A stretch of 64,000 bases of DNA, taken from NCBI GenBank assembly GCA_030386875.1, contig CM059578.1:26087009-26151008 (forward strand), given 5' to 3'. The stretch comes from Morinoia aosen (taxonomy: Eukaryota > Arthropoda > Malacostraca > Amphipoda > Talitridae). Shown here one piece after another: positions 12,794-24,359 of this stretch (position 1 is the stretch's first letter; every line of letters starts with the position of its first letter). The notes beneath the pieces were generated by a model. It was not told the origin of the DNA. It was given only the letters and a program-made list of their open reading frames with translations, and ran no database searches. Made by a program: the position numbers and the translations under genes.

Positions 12794-13175
12794 CTTTCAC
12801 CACTAGGCTGCGTCACTTCCTGTAATACGATGCGTCACTTCCACCGCTACGTTGCGTAATTGTCACCGCTACGTTGCGTCAATACCACCGCTACGTTGCG
12901 TAAATTTCACGGCTACGTTGCGTAACTTTCACCGCTACGTTGCGTAACTTTCACCGTTACGATGCGTAACTTTCACAGCTACGTTGCGTAGCTTCCACCA
13001 CTACGTTGCGTCACTTCCACCGTAACGTTGCGTAACTTTTACCGCTACGTTGCGTAGCTTCCACCACTACGTTGCGTCACTTCCACCGTAACGTTGCGTA
13101 ACTTTTACCGCTACGTTGCGTAGCTTCCACCACTACGTTGCGTCACTTCCACCGCTTTACTGCGTTACTTTCACG
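12794..13175. repeat. 22-bp minisatellite with 66-bp super-repeat
   Basis: About 17 units of 22 bases follow the pattern CACCGCTACGTTGCGTAACT with two variable bases. In about 12980-13140 three-unit blocks recur in the same order: a CACCACTACGTTGCGT unit, a CACCGTAACGTTGCGT unit and a TACCGCTACGTTGCGT unit, giving a 66-base higher-order period. The array is markedly richer in CpG (ACGTTGCG) than the surrounding DNA. Confidence 0.9.
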
Positions 13176-14598
13176 AGTAAGATTGATGATATGCGTTCTT
13201 TTTCAAACAAACGATAAATAAAACCTGAAGCAAATTTAATTTTGATATATTCAAATGAACCAAAACCCTAACACAGATTTTCGGTGAAAATCAGATATTT
13301 TACAGCAAGCGTGAACGGAAGGTTAAAACTTTGATGAACACAACAGTTGTAAGCTACATTATCAATGCACTTGCGCTCAGTCAAAGAAAAATCAGATTTT
13401 TGTGTTTTACATTTTTTAAATGAGTGGAAAAAAGGATGAAGCAATTAGAAAACGCGAGACTATTTTTTTTCGATCAATAATTATTTCAAGCAGCCTTATA
13501 TTTTTGTGGTAAGTAGATTATTAGTTTCAAAGTTTATTAATCCATATCTTGGGCTCAGCGTTGTCTACAGGGTCGAATCACTCTCAGAACGATTTGTGAC
13601 TACACAGTATTCAAATCCTATTAATTATAATTAATATGATGTGAAAGCACATCTCAATTGGCATGAATTTGAAAAAATTTTCCTTCTTTCAAAATTTCAG
13701 GTAATTCAGAATAGATTACCTTACGGGCAGAAAGTAATTCAAATTGAAGTAAACGTTCATCTTCCAATTTCCTCCATCGTGAGTTTTAATCTTTGTTGGA
13801 TTATGTTCTACCGTCTGTGCGATGTGAATGTTCGTTTATGATGAATTAGAGCACTGGAACATCTTTCCTCTATGTAAGGCGAAAATTTAATTACTTTGTG
13901 CCAACCTAAAAGACTTTGAGCGTTTGTTGCACGCTGTTAGAGAGGAAGTTCATTCTCACTGTTGAATTGGCATTACAAATTGCTTATGATTTATACATGT
14001 GTTGGTAAGTTTTTACTGGAGTTTTCTCCTCCTGTGCGCGTACGCAAATGTGTTGGACGGCTGTTGGTTGATAATTGTCATTTGTCACCTGGTTGTTCAA
14101 AAAAGTAACAAACTTCATATTCAGTGATGAGAAATACAGTGAGAAATATATTCCAACTTTTTGTCTACTAAATATTGTAGAACGGTTTCGTTTGGCTCAA
14201 TCAAATAGCTTAAAATTATTTATTTTTATAGTAACGCTTTTAAATCTGCGAAGCACATCTCACATGTTGCTTAATTTTACATAAAAAGAACACGAGCTCC
14301 AGCTAATGTAACTTAATTAGTTTCATGCAGAGAGAACTTTTACATAATCATGTTTTGATCGATGAAATGCTATTTTGAGGGCTCCAATTCCACTGCAAAA
14401 CTTGCAACCATGAATGATAATGCCCTTGTAATTAAATTTCCATACACGTTCAAATCAGAAAATGTCGTATTTTGGTTTTGCAACTTGTACGTGAAAACTA
14501 CTTAGATCTACAAGCTAAAATAAAAATGAAACTTTCAAAGCGAATCAGTGTAACTTGCAAATGGAAACTTCAATGACTAACAAAAGAAAAAAAAAAGT
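13176..14598. other. No recognisable gene
   Basis: AT-rich sequence with short frames only. Confidence 0.5.
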
Positions 14599-15060
14599 TT
14601 GTTCAAATATACAACCATGATTTGTACTGAGGGAACGCACAGGGAGAGTTTAGAGCTGGAGAACTCAGGATGTAAAAAAGTTAAGGATCGTAGCACAGTG
14701 AACAGTCTGACCACAACGCGACCACTGTCGCGATATCTGCTAGCAAACTCGGTCTCCCGCTTAGAGCAGGGAACTTGGACTTTATGGAGTCCTTCAATCA
14801 ACGCAAATCGGAGCCTCAGCATCGCTGGGTCTGAGGTTGCGAGTGTTAAAGAGCAGCTGTGGGTGCTTCCTGGACTTTTTGGTGCTCGGGAACGGCTCAG
14901 AGACGCCGTTCTAGAAACAGCGAATTCCTCCTGGGCAAAGTGAAACGGAGTTCGACATCTTGGAAGAAATGCTGGCCACCTTGTGGGCGAGAAGCCGCGC
15001 TGTCTAGCGGAGCGTTTTGAGAGTGGCTAGAAGGCTGTTGTTTCAGGAAATGGAGTGATT
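14599..15060. other. GC-richer island with open frames, unidentified
   Basis: Composition rises clearly compared with both flanks between about 14620 and 15060. A plus-strand frame of 114 codons (14599-14943) and a minus-strand frame of 81 codons (14577-14822) overlap. Neither translation shows a motif I recognise. The compositional shift could mark an exon, an old gene fragment or a transposon relic. Confidence 0.3.
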
Positions 15061-15616
15061 AGAAGTTCTCATCAGTGCAACGATACCATGGTGCTAAATT
15101 GTATAAAATTATGATTCTAAACCTTATGCCTTCTCAGATCAAATTGTTTATCAATATCTTTCTCAGACCAAATAGTTTAGCAAATACAATATAAAGCGTT
15201 TATTTTTACGTTCTGAATTCTCCCTCCCGATTTTACTAGGAATTTGATTTTATCGTGCTTTGAAATTATTGTAATTTTTTAAAAGATGCATACAGCAAAA
15301 AACATTGATTTTGACGTTCTGAATTCTCACTCGCGGTTTTACTAGGAAATTAATTTTAGTGTCCTTTGCGAGTGTGTTAATTTTTTAAGTTAGATATTAT
15401 TCTTCGCGAGTGCGATAAGTCAGCTTTGAGCAAAAAGGTGAAGAAGGTCAAACACAAAAACCAAACAAACTCTCATCCACAACGCAGGCCTGAGCTGGGG
15501 TGCAGTAGTTACCACAATTTTTTTTCCAAGGTCTGAAGCGTAGCATACACGTTCAGTAAGTTGTGCACTTCGGTACAATACTCGTATAACGTCACGCTTG
15601 TGTAGCTATCCCTAGC
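15061..15616. other. No recognisable gene
   Basis: Two similar short segments sharing ACGTTCTGAATTCTC and TTTTACTAGGAA occur near 15209 and 15313, suggesting an old local duplication of about 105 bases. Nothing else was recognised. Confidence 0.45.
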
Positions 15617-15834
15617 ACGTTAAGTGCGGTGTCACCCCCTGTGATCACTGGAATGATTTTCGCTAAGCAGTTATTCGATCAGTAATGAAATTTTCAACTT
15701 TAAAATGTACCTAATCAAAACTAAATGATGGCAAGATTCGTTTAATGTATTATCATTTCCAGAATTGAGTAATGAAATTTTCATCAATTCGAGTTGAATA
15801 TTGAACTTGCGTTTAACCCGCCGCACTTAACGTG
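15617..15834 (+). mobile_element. R1 MITE-like element with terminal inverted repeats
   Basis: The left end CACGTTAAGTGCGG is the exact reverse complement of the right end CCGCACTTAACGTG, enclosing about 218 bases without coding capacity. The interior (TAATCAAAACTAAATG followed by an ATTCGTTTAATGT-like block, and a right part with GAGTTGAATATTGAACTT) aligns with the copies near 39180-39420 and 51212-51435. This defines R1 as a short fold-back-ended, probably non-autonomous DNA element. No clear target-site duplication is visible. Confidence 0.6.
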
Positions 15835-15867
15835 ATAATGAAGCAGTTAACGTGGTAATAAAAATCT

Positions 15868-16180
15868 ACTCTTACATAACTGTCCTTAATAAAACTCTAC
15901 ACTTGTATAGCTGTCTTTTATAAAAAATCTACTCTTGTATAGCTGTCCTTAATAAAAATCTACACTTGTATAGATGTCCTTAATAAAAATCTACTCTTGT
16001 ATAGCTGTCCTTAATAAAAATGTTCACTTGTATATCTGTCCTTAATAAAAATCTACACATGTATATCTGTCCTTAATAAAAATCTACACTTGTATATCTG
16101 TCCTTAATAAAAATCTACACTTGAATAGCTGTCATTAATAAAAATTTACACTCGTATAGCTGTCTTTAATGAATGTGCAT
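15868..16180. repeat. 31-bp minisatellite, about ten units
   Basis: Units read AATAAAAATCTACACTTGTA followed by TAGCTGTCCTT. The period is 31, for example 15951 to 15982. Variants swap ACACTT and ACTCTT and alter the last block. The array begins within about 35 bases of the R1 element. No stop-free frame of interest is present. Confidence 0.9.
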
Positions 16181-17109
16181 GCTCCGACTTGAGGTTGTGG
16201 CTACTTCTCAAGCAACCTTGCCTTGATAAGCGAAGAGAAAGGACGCAAACATGTTACAATCATGGTTCTATAATAGAGTAGAAGTCATCAGCTGCAACGG
16301 GTTCACGATCTTTGAAATTTTACAAGAAAATCGATCGGACTCCAATTACTGCTTAACCGTGTTGCACCCCTCAGGACAGTACGGTCCCCTTTAGAAAACA
16401 GCCTCATACATTGTACTTTTTTTAACTTGTTCCCTGATGCAAAGTTCTCTGCCGAGTGACAGTTTCTTCCTCGTTCTAATATCGGTGACTACCTGATGCC
16501 AGCGCCAGTTCAATGAGGTTGATTGTTATAACAGGAGAATGAGTACAAAAATGCTGACGTAGATGGTTAAGCTTCAAAACTCAAGCGGGTTGCTTCAAAA
16601 GTTGCTGCAGCGTACGTTGCTGCATCGGCGTTGACATACGAATCAGCAATTCTGTTCGTAAGATAGAGAATTAATAAAAAACATGATAATTCAACTTTTT
16701 TTGTACAACAACTCACAATGAAATGTTAAGCTAAAGATAATGAGAAGCAGGTTTACCTCTGCTTTGCTGCACTTTAGGGTCGAGAAAGACGTTCATTTGA
16801 ATGTCGTACAAGGATGTTAGAGCTCAATTTTTTTGGCTGGTATCTCTAATTCTGCGTGTCAGCATACAATTCATAAGTATCACGAAAATCGAACACACAA
16901 ATTTTCGTATTCGAATCGAGTAACACCAAAATCTTCAATCTGAACATCTCTTCAGACATATCGTTCAACAACTCAGTTGTGAGCGAGCTTGTGGGAGAAA
17001 TTAGAACCCGCAGGAATGTTTACGTCATGTTAATGCTTTAAATCTCTAAACGTGCAAAGTCATAGACCGGTGAGCACTTACGAGCTGAAAAGTCAGACGA
17101 TTTACTGTG
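16181..17109. other. No recognisable gene
   Basis: Unique-looking sequence of mixed composition between two arrays. No gene or motif was recognised. Confidence 0.45.
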
Positions 17110-19060
17110 ATCACGCTGCGCAAACTGCAATGTATTTCTGAGCAGCATGCATGGGCAAACTGCAATGTATTACTGAGCAGCATGCATGGGCAAACTGCAA
17201 TGTATTTCTGAGCAGCATGCATGGGCAAACTGCAATGTATTACTGAGCAGCATGCATGGGCAAACTGCAATGTATTACTGAGCAGCATGCATGGGCAAAC
17301 TGCAATGTATTACTGAGCAGCATGCATGGGCAAACTGCAATGTATTACTGAGCAGCATGCATGGGCAAACTGCAATGTATTACTGAGCAGCATGCATGGG
17401 CAAACTGCAATGTATTACTGAGCAGCATGCATGGGCAAACTGCAATGTATTTCTGAGCAGCATGCATGGGCAAACTGCAATGTATTACTGAGCAGCATGC
17501 ATGGGCAAACTGCAATGTATTACTGAGCAGCATGCATGGGCAAACTGCAATGTATTACTGAGCAGCATGCATGGGCAAACTGCAATGTATTACTGAGCAG
17601 CATGCATGGGCAAACTGCAATGTATTACTGAGCAGCATGCATGGGCAAACTGCAATGTATTTCTGAGCAGCATGCATGGGCAAACTGCAATGTATTACTG
17701 AGCAGCATGCATGGGCAAACTGCAATGTATTTCTGAGCAGCATGCATGGGCAAACTGCAATGTATTTCTGAGCAGCATGCATGGGCAAACTGCAATGTAT
17801 TTCTGAGCAGCATGCATGGGCAAACTGCAATGTATTACTGAGCAGCATGCATGGGCAAACTGCAATGTATTTCTGAGCAGCATGCATGGGCAAACTGCAA
17901 TGTATTTCTGAGCAGCATGCATGGGCAAACTGCAATGTATTACTGAGCAGCATGCATGGGCAAACTGCAATGTATTTCTGAGCAGCATGCATGGGCAAAC
18001 TGCAATGTATTTCTGAGCAGCATGCATGGGCAAACTGCAATGTATTTCTGAGCAGCATGCATGGGCAAACTGCAATGTATTACTGAGCAGCATGCATGGG
18101 CAAACTGCAATGTATTTCTGAGCAGCATGCATGGGCAAACTGCAATGTATTTCTGAGCAGCATGCATGGGCAAACTGCAATGTATTACTGAGCAGCATGC
18201 ATGGGCAAACTGCAATGTATTTCTGAGCAGCATGCATGGGCAAACTGCAATGTATTTCTGAGCAGCATGCATGGGCAAACTGCAATGTATTACTGAGCAG
18301 CATGCATGGGCAAACTGCAATGTATTTCTGAGCAGCATGCATGGGCAAACTGCAATGTATTTCTGAGCAGCATGCATGGGCAAACTGCAATGTATTTCTG
18401 AGCAGCATGCATGGGCAAACTGCAATGTATTACTGAGCAGCATGCATGGGCAAACTGCAATGTATTTCTGAGCAGCATGCATGGGCAAACTGCAATGTAT
18501 TTCTGAGCAGCATGCATGGGCAAACTGCAATGTATTACTGAGCAGCATGCATGGGCAAACTGCAATGTATTACTGAGCAGCATGCATGGGCAAACTGCAA
18601 TGTATTTCTGAGCAGCATGCATGGGCAAACTGCAATGTATTACTGAGCAGCATGCATGGGCAAACTGCAATGTATTTCTGAGCAGCATGCATGGGCAAAC
18701 TGCAATGTATTTCTGAGCAGCATGCATGGGCAAACTGCAATGTATTACTGAGCAGCATGCATGGGCAAACTGCAATGTATTACTGAGCAGCATGCATGGG
18801 CAAACTGCAATGTATTACTGAGCAGCATGCATGGGCAAACTGCAATGTATTACTGAGCAGCATGCATGGGCAAACTGCAATGTATTACTGAGCAGCATGC
18901 ATGGGCAAACTGCAATGTATTACTGAGCAGCATGCATGGGCAAACTGCAATGTATTACTGAGCAGCATGCATGGGCAAACTGCAATGTATTACTGAGCAG
19001 CATGCATGGGCAAACTGCAATGTATTACTGAGCAGCATGCATGGGCAAACTGCAAATTGC
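17110..19060. repeat. 35-bp minisatellite, 55 near-identical units
   Basis: The unit reads TGCAATGTATTACTGAGCAG followed by CATGCATGGGCAAAC. Fifty-five units run at an exact 35-base period from about 17126 to 19055. The only difference I could find between units is one site, TATTACTG (A type) versus TATTTCTG (T type). The ends are almost pure A type and the middle is a regular mix. Long open frames on the minus strand (up to 237 codons) result from the repeat: three units make a 35-residue peptide period. Each unit holds the overlapping palindromes GCATGC and ATGCAT. Confidence 0.95.
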
Positions 19061-19560
19061 ACGGGGACTTACGGTTCGCTTATTCTTTGTTCTACCGCGT
19101 CAGAAATTATATCCGTGCATATATTCAGGAATTATATTTAGCAAGTTATCATGTTGGATGGGGGAGGGAATTTAGCACTGGTTTCTTTTTCAATTAAAAT
19201 TCTAATAAAGGCGTTTCATGCATTCCTTAAAGTTTGCTCACTTTAGCTGGCACTGATGTGGAAATTCATCAATGTTTTTCCCAAATTATTTCCCATCGAG
19301 ACAAAAAGTGAACATCTATTCTTATTTCATTCATATCTTAAAATCAATATTTCACATTAATTTCCTCATCTGTTACTCAAGGAATTTACCGTGTAAGGCT
19401 GAACGACCCAAAACCCTATCCCAAAATTTAACCATGGAAGCTATCTGCACGTCAGTCAGATGGCAAAGTTGTCGACTTCTTACGATTTGTTCAACGTTAA
19501 AGGACAAACGATAAGTTCAGATTTGTTCAGGTTAGAATAGGAAGGGGTAGATCATCTGAG
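19061..19560. other. No recognisable gene
   Basis: AT-rich sequence with short frames and no recognisable element. Confidence 0.45.
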
Positions 19561-19574
19561 AAATTTTTCCCCTC

Positions 19575-19770
19575 ATTTAAGTTGGAAAATAATGAATATG
19601 AGGCTGTATCCTCGAAGCAAAGATAAGAACTTTTACGATTATTCTCCTCATTACACTTCATAAGAAAATAATGAATAGATAAGGTAAGAACTGTTATTCT
19701 CATGATTACAATTCATAAGAAAATAATGAACACGAAGATAAAAACTTTTATTCTCCTAATTACACTTCAC
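19575..19770. repeat. Degenerate about 65-bp tandem repeat, three units
   Basis: A block with AAAATAATGAA, AGATAAGAACTTTTA, ATTCTCCT and TTACACTTCA occurs three times with small indels, most clearly at about 19587, 19667 and 19720. It is an old, decayed tandem repeat. Confidence 0.55.
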
Positions 19771-19884
19771 GTCTACTAGCACCGTATATTTCATCACGTG
19801 AAAATACGCACTCTTACATAGATACCCCTTTAGAATATCTCTATTGAATTTAACAGGCTCAACGCGTTTCTGAGGTTGCCACCG

Positions 19885-20075
19885 GTTCGTGTGGTTAGGT
19901 TGTAAGTAGCAGCAGTGGGAAATCGGCTTTACTGCTCGACTACGTTTTTATCCTTCCTAAAATATATTAAAATTCAATTTCACGATAAAATTTCACCTCG
20001 AATTGTAACAGGTATTTTTTGAAATCATTACAAAAAATATCATTCATTTACACCGGTAGGTGGTGAGCAACTTAC
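19885..20075 (+). repeat. R2 dispersed repeat, copy 1
   Basis: It matches 49480-49665 in order: GTTAGGTTGTAAG-AGCA, GGAAATCG, CT-CT-TTCGA, TTTTATCCTT-CTAA, a looser AT-rich middle, then TATCATTCATTTACACCGG. Both copies are non-coding. The second copy lies directly before an R1 element. It is probably a decayed transposable element. Confidence 0.5.
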
Positions 20076-21234
20076 CGAATGGTACACATATGGCCCACTG
20101 CGCGGAGAACGCGCTATAATATTTGTTAAAGTAATTCTTATACATGCCGTGTCACCTCTCTTTTACCTTCTATGTGTGTTACCCTATCAGGCAAGGTCAC
20201 GTAACAAACATTGATGATTTGTTGCTGCCCGGTTACTTGTTGAATGACGCGATTTTATCACCCTCTGCAAGTTCATGTTTTTAATTTTAATGTTACTTTC
20301 CTGCTTCTGTTGTCTCCCTCTTGCAAAGAAAGAGGAGGTAGCCCAAGAGAGTATCATAGAAAAAATCTAAGACAGGCAAATGAAAAATAAGTAAAATGAA
20401 TATTTCTTAGTTATTTCAGAGGCGCGCGTCTTATGATCATGTAATGGAATAAAAAATGATTTAAAGATACATTTATCTTTGATTTGTGCAGGTAGCTGTA
20501 GTTGGGGAGTGAATAATATATAAAGAAAAATTCTGTTTTAGTGTAGAGACGATTCCGTTAAAGAATTGTCATGTTATCAATCACAAAATGCCTGCTAGAT
20601 AATATGAATTCGTAATGTGTGTTTTAAAATTATACTCCGATGTGACGAATTGAATTCTAATACTCTCTTTTAATACTCTCTCTCTCTAATACTCTCTTTT
20701 ACTCTCATGAATTACTCATGGCTTATATGACAAAGTTCTTTGAGGAAAAATATGTCTGCATATTTACGATTCATTCGCTGAAACAAATAGCGCATGATGA
20801 CTCAAAAACGTCTTCTATCTCAACAATCATAGTATTTCCTCACACTTTCTAATCAGGTCGCAGGATAGCCGTTTGATGCAGGACGTTTATTGAGTGCAGC
20901 AAACAATGGAGACTGAATTTTCAAACAATTTACATCATCATCATTGTTACGTTACAGTTGTCATCGTAAGTTCTTCTATGTCGACTGAACGATACGATGA
21001 CGTAAATTGTATGAAATTCCAGCCGAAGAATTGGCATCACAATTTTGTCAAATGCGAGATCTCGTTCTCGAGACGAGAAATCTCCAGTCCTCTTTTCTAC
21101 AGCCTGGACCATGGGAACAAATCGTCAAGCCATCACCATGAAGTCGAACTTTGCTCGCATAGCTCAGCCGATACTCTGGTACCTGGAAAGCAAGTGAATT
21201 CCACCAAAAGAAACTTAGTCATTTGCTCTGACTT
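20076..21234. other. No recognisable gene; CT-rich microsatellite near 20658-20705
   Basis: A run of ACTCTCTTTT and CTCTCTCTCT variants is present. A frame of 117 codons at 20894-21247 contains short His runs but no recognisable domain, and it ends inside the SINE candidate. Confidence 0.4.
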
Positions 21235-21420
21235 CACCGTGGCATAGTGGGATGCAAGCGCTTGCCTTACAAACGAAATGACTGAGGATCACATGCAAAC
21301 ACTCCTTATTTACACTCCATAGGTGTAAACCTAATGTTCCTTTCTCGGTGTATGAAATGGGTACCGGCTCGAAATGAAGGGAGACAACCCCATTGTTGAA
21401 CAAACTTTAACATAAGGTTG
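21235..21420 (+). mobile_element. tRNA-derived SINE candidate
   Basis: CCGTGGCATAGTGG contains TGGCATAGTGG at 21240-21250, which fits the RNA polymerase III box A consensus. It is followed by GCAAGCGCTTGCCTTACAAA, which resembles a tRNA anticodon arm as seen in many invertebrate SINE heads. About 45 bases on, GGATCACATGC sits where box B is expected but has decayed. The segment after it (to about 21420, ending CTCGAAATGAAGGGAGACAA and CCCC) would be the non-tRNA body. No poly-A tail or flanking duplication is clear. It is not a functional tRNA gene, because the acceptor stem is not closed. Confidence 0.5.
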
Positions 21421-24355
21421 GGGACGTTCAAATAAACACTTTATACTGAAAAAACCGCGTGGTTGAAAATCTTTCGTTTAAGTGGTATGAGGACACAATT
21501 TTCACAGGCGGCTGAGGCCTGTTGGTATTATGCTCTTAGAGGTTCATTTATGGGGACATTTGAAGAGCTTGGTGTATGAAACGCAGGTTCATTCTGAATA
21601 AAACTTCATAAAAAAATGTTCAAGCCTCCGCAAGGATTCGAGAAACCTCTGCTTCGATCACCACTGGTGATCATTGTACCTGGGTTTGAATCATTGCACT
21701 TAGGCTTAGATTTTCATATTTGCTTGCATCGGAACAGATAGGCGTTATGTTGAACATCTTTTGTTAATGCCTAATAAAATTTCAACATCTGTTTCTCGTA
21801 TTTCAACATCTCTTTCTACTTGTTAGATTGAGACTGCCATTCGATTCCTTGTGTTCATAGTAAAATGCATTCCTAACTTCTTTATTTTAGTTTCCTGGCA
21901 CACTCAAGGTATTAATTTTCCTTCAAAACGTTTCAAATTTCAAGTCCTCCTAACTCTTTAAAGAGGCATTTTCGACCACACACCCATTGAGTAAAGATTT
22001 TTTCTTTCAACGGTCACGACCTTACTTTACAGTTTTTTCGGCCATGGGCCTGTCACCCTATATAGGGGTAAGTGCCTCAATATACTAACATTATTTTTGA
22101 TGCTCCGGGAAGAACAGTACATGATGCGGCGCACGTCAATTTATCGAAACAAAAACTCGATTTTTATAATGCAATTACGCATCAGAAGCCTGGAGTGTCT
22201 GATTCATGAGGATTCCATAAAACACAATAAATGAGAGTTTTAATTCTCTCAATTTATAAATCAAAGTTTAGGTCACGCAATCGCCCCGAACTTGAATGAG
22301 TACAGTTCTTCACAATGTTCGAAAACGAAGATTAAGATCATATATGCAGAACTGCACCCTCCTGAGTTAACACTGTCAGTAATGCTAAATCTCTTCTCAA
22401 TTCTGCAGCAAAATGACAGCGCATTCCCATTAAGAAAGTTCTTGGAGTCATGAGTTCATCATTCTCTAGCTAATTCTCATAGAAGAAAGTTCCACTCCAA
22501 CTTGATGCGAAAAGGTTCGTTCTGTTCGTCCATGGGCAAATGCTTGATACTCGAAACCTACAAGAAGATCGCTTTGTTTTCGTTACCCTTAAAATTCAAG
22601 CTTTGTTTCGGTGAAACCTCTTGTTGGGCTTGGCAGGCAAGCGTGCGGGCGTTTTCTAGTATTCAGAACGCAAATACTCCCTAAGCCTTGGCTTGAGGGA
22701 GCAATATATTGCACACATGAGCTGCACTTCAATATGCCGCTCTTGGGATCTATTTTTATTCCCCAGAAGAAACGTGAAACAAAAGAGGCCGCGTGCTAAA
22801 GCTTTGTCGAGAAATTCAAACGTGTTTGTTGAGCCCAGCGCTTGCAACGCTCCTCATTCTGAATTGTTTTCGTTCCTCCAGAGAAATGCTTCTAGATTCA
22901 CGCATTTGAGAGAACGCGTCAATTTTTAGCTTCATGAGTAGGACTGTTTGCAGTTGCTACGAAAAAGTCTTCTTGCTCGCTGAAAATACGAGATAATATT
23001 CGAAAATACGAAAATATTCCATTTTCCATGCAATCGTATCCATTGTTGTGTACTAGTCTTAATGAAACATTATATAAATCAGCGTCTGTAAAATGCAAAC
23101 AAATGAGTTTTAACAACGGGATCGAGCTTATTAATGAAACTTTTGCTTTCAGACGTACGTTCTTCAAGATAGAAAGAACTGTTGGTTGAGAATTTACCTC
23201 GTATATAAATGTGGCAACAAAAAGTACTTATTTTACCGAAAAAATTAGCTTTAACATGAACAAACAATGCATTCGAATTAAACGCAAATTTTTCCATTTT
23301 CTAGTGAAACTAAAGTAATAAAAAGTGGAAAATAGTTTGCGTACATGAAATTAATACACCTTACCCTATTTTATTCATAACCATAACTTATTCTGTCAAA
23401 TTCCCTTTTATTTTATTTTACCTCGCCCATTTTATTCTAACCTCTCTTTGAAAAATATTTTTTCATCCATCTTGAAATAAGCTAAGGCGCTAACGGTTTA
23501 AATAAAAATAGTCCCAGATAGCTGCTAGGAAGTTTACCTCTTTATTGCGTAACGGTGAGTGCAAAAATGAAAGAAACTACTCAACTCAAGATATTTTTAC
23601 TTCTCATTTAATTAGAATTTTTTATTCTAACTTTAATTTTTAATTTTTAATTTTGATAAAATTAATTTTTTAATTTTAATTTTTTCAATAGCGCAACTCA
23701 ATTTCCTCATTTCTTATTGTTGCAAGTGAAATTATGGGCTAATTAATTATTGAGAGTGTGTGAGTAGTGACTTGCAGAAACAGATATGTTTGAAAAGTAA
23801 AGATATTGGTTTACATATATAGAGATAAAAAGCTTGACCAGTTGTTCAAAAACATTAATTGGTTCATTGTCTTTTTCAAATAATAGCAAACATTATATAG
23901 TAGTAAAATTTACCCAAGATTTCTTATTTTTAAAACACCAACTTTCTGTCAATGACGCTAATCTCATAGATTGTGTCGACGCAGACTTTTTTCATTCGCT
24001 TATTTCAAATTCTTGAAAATTTGTCCTCTTGCATTTTCTCTCTGAGGAGGAAAAAAGATCCCTGCATAACTCAAATATTTCATTTAATAATGAATATCCT
24101 CTCCTGTTCATTTTCTGACAGCTGTTAATTGTTTGTAATCTGATCTCCTGTCCACAAAATAAATATTAAGTGAACGTAATTCAATACCTGTTTTTATTTT
24201 AAGAATAATAATTTTGAAATGATTTTCTACTACACGTCAAGGCCTTGCTGCATATTATAAATAGCATCTTTACTTCAATCGATGTGCTAATTCTAGCGAT
24301 CCTGTGATACTTTTTTTCATGTTTTACAGCGCTTTTAGTTAAGTTAAGTTATCTT
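21421..24355. other. No recognisable gene
   Basis: AT-rich sequence with short frames on both strands (for example 22919-23297 minus, 22502-22929 plus), none recognised. Around 23580-23690 there is a low-complexity TTTTAATTTT tract. Confidence 0.45.
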
Positions 24356-24359
24356 TTAA

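Noticed and set aside
17555-18793. Minus-strand open frames of up to 237 codons encoding a repeated Cys- and Leu-containing peptide
   Set aside because: They lie wholly inside the 35-bp array. Three units make 105 bases, so a stop-free unit is open without limit. There is no non-repeat coding sequence at either side.
20894-21247. Open frame of 117 codons with His-rich stretches
   Set aside because: No domain, AT-rich context, and it runs into the SINE candidate. His runs come from CATCAT-type low complexity.
21640-21720. Possible tRNA box B (GGGTTTGAATC) near 21683
   Set aside because: No matching box A or cloverleaf could be found upstream at the right distance, and no closed acceptor stem.
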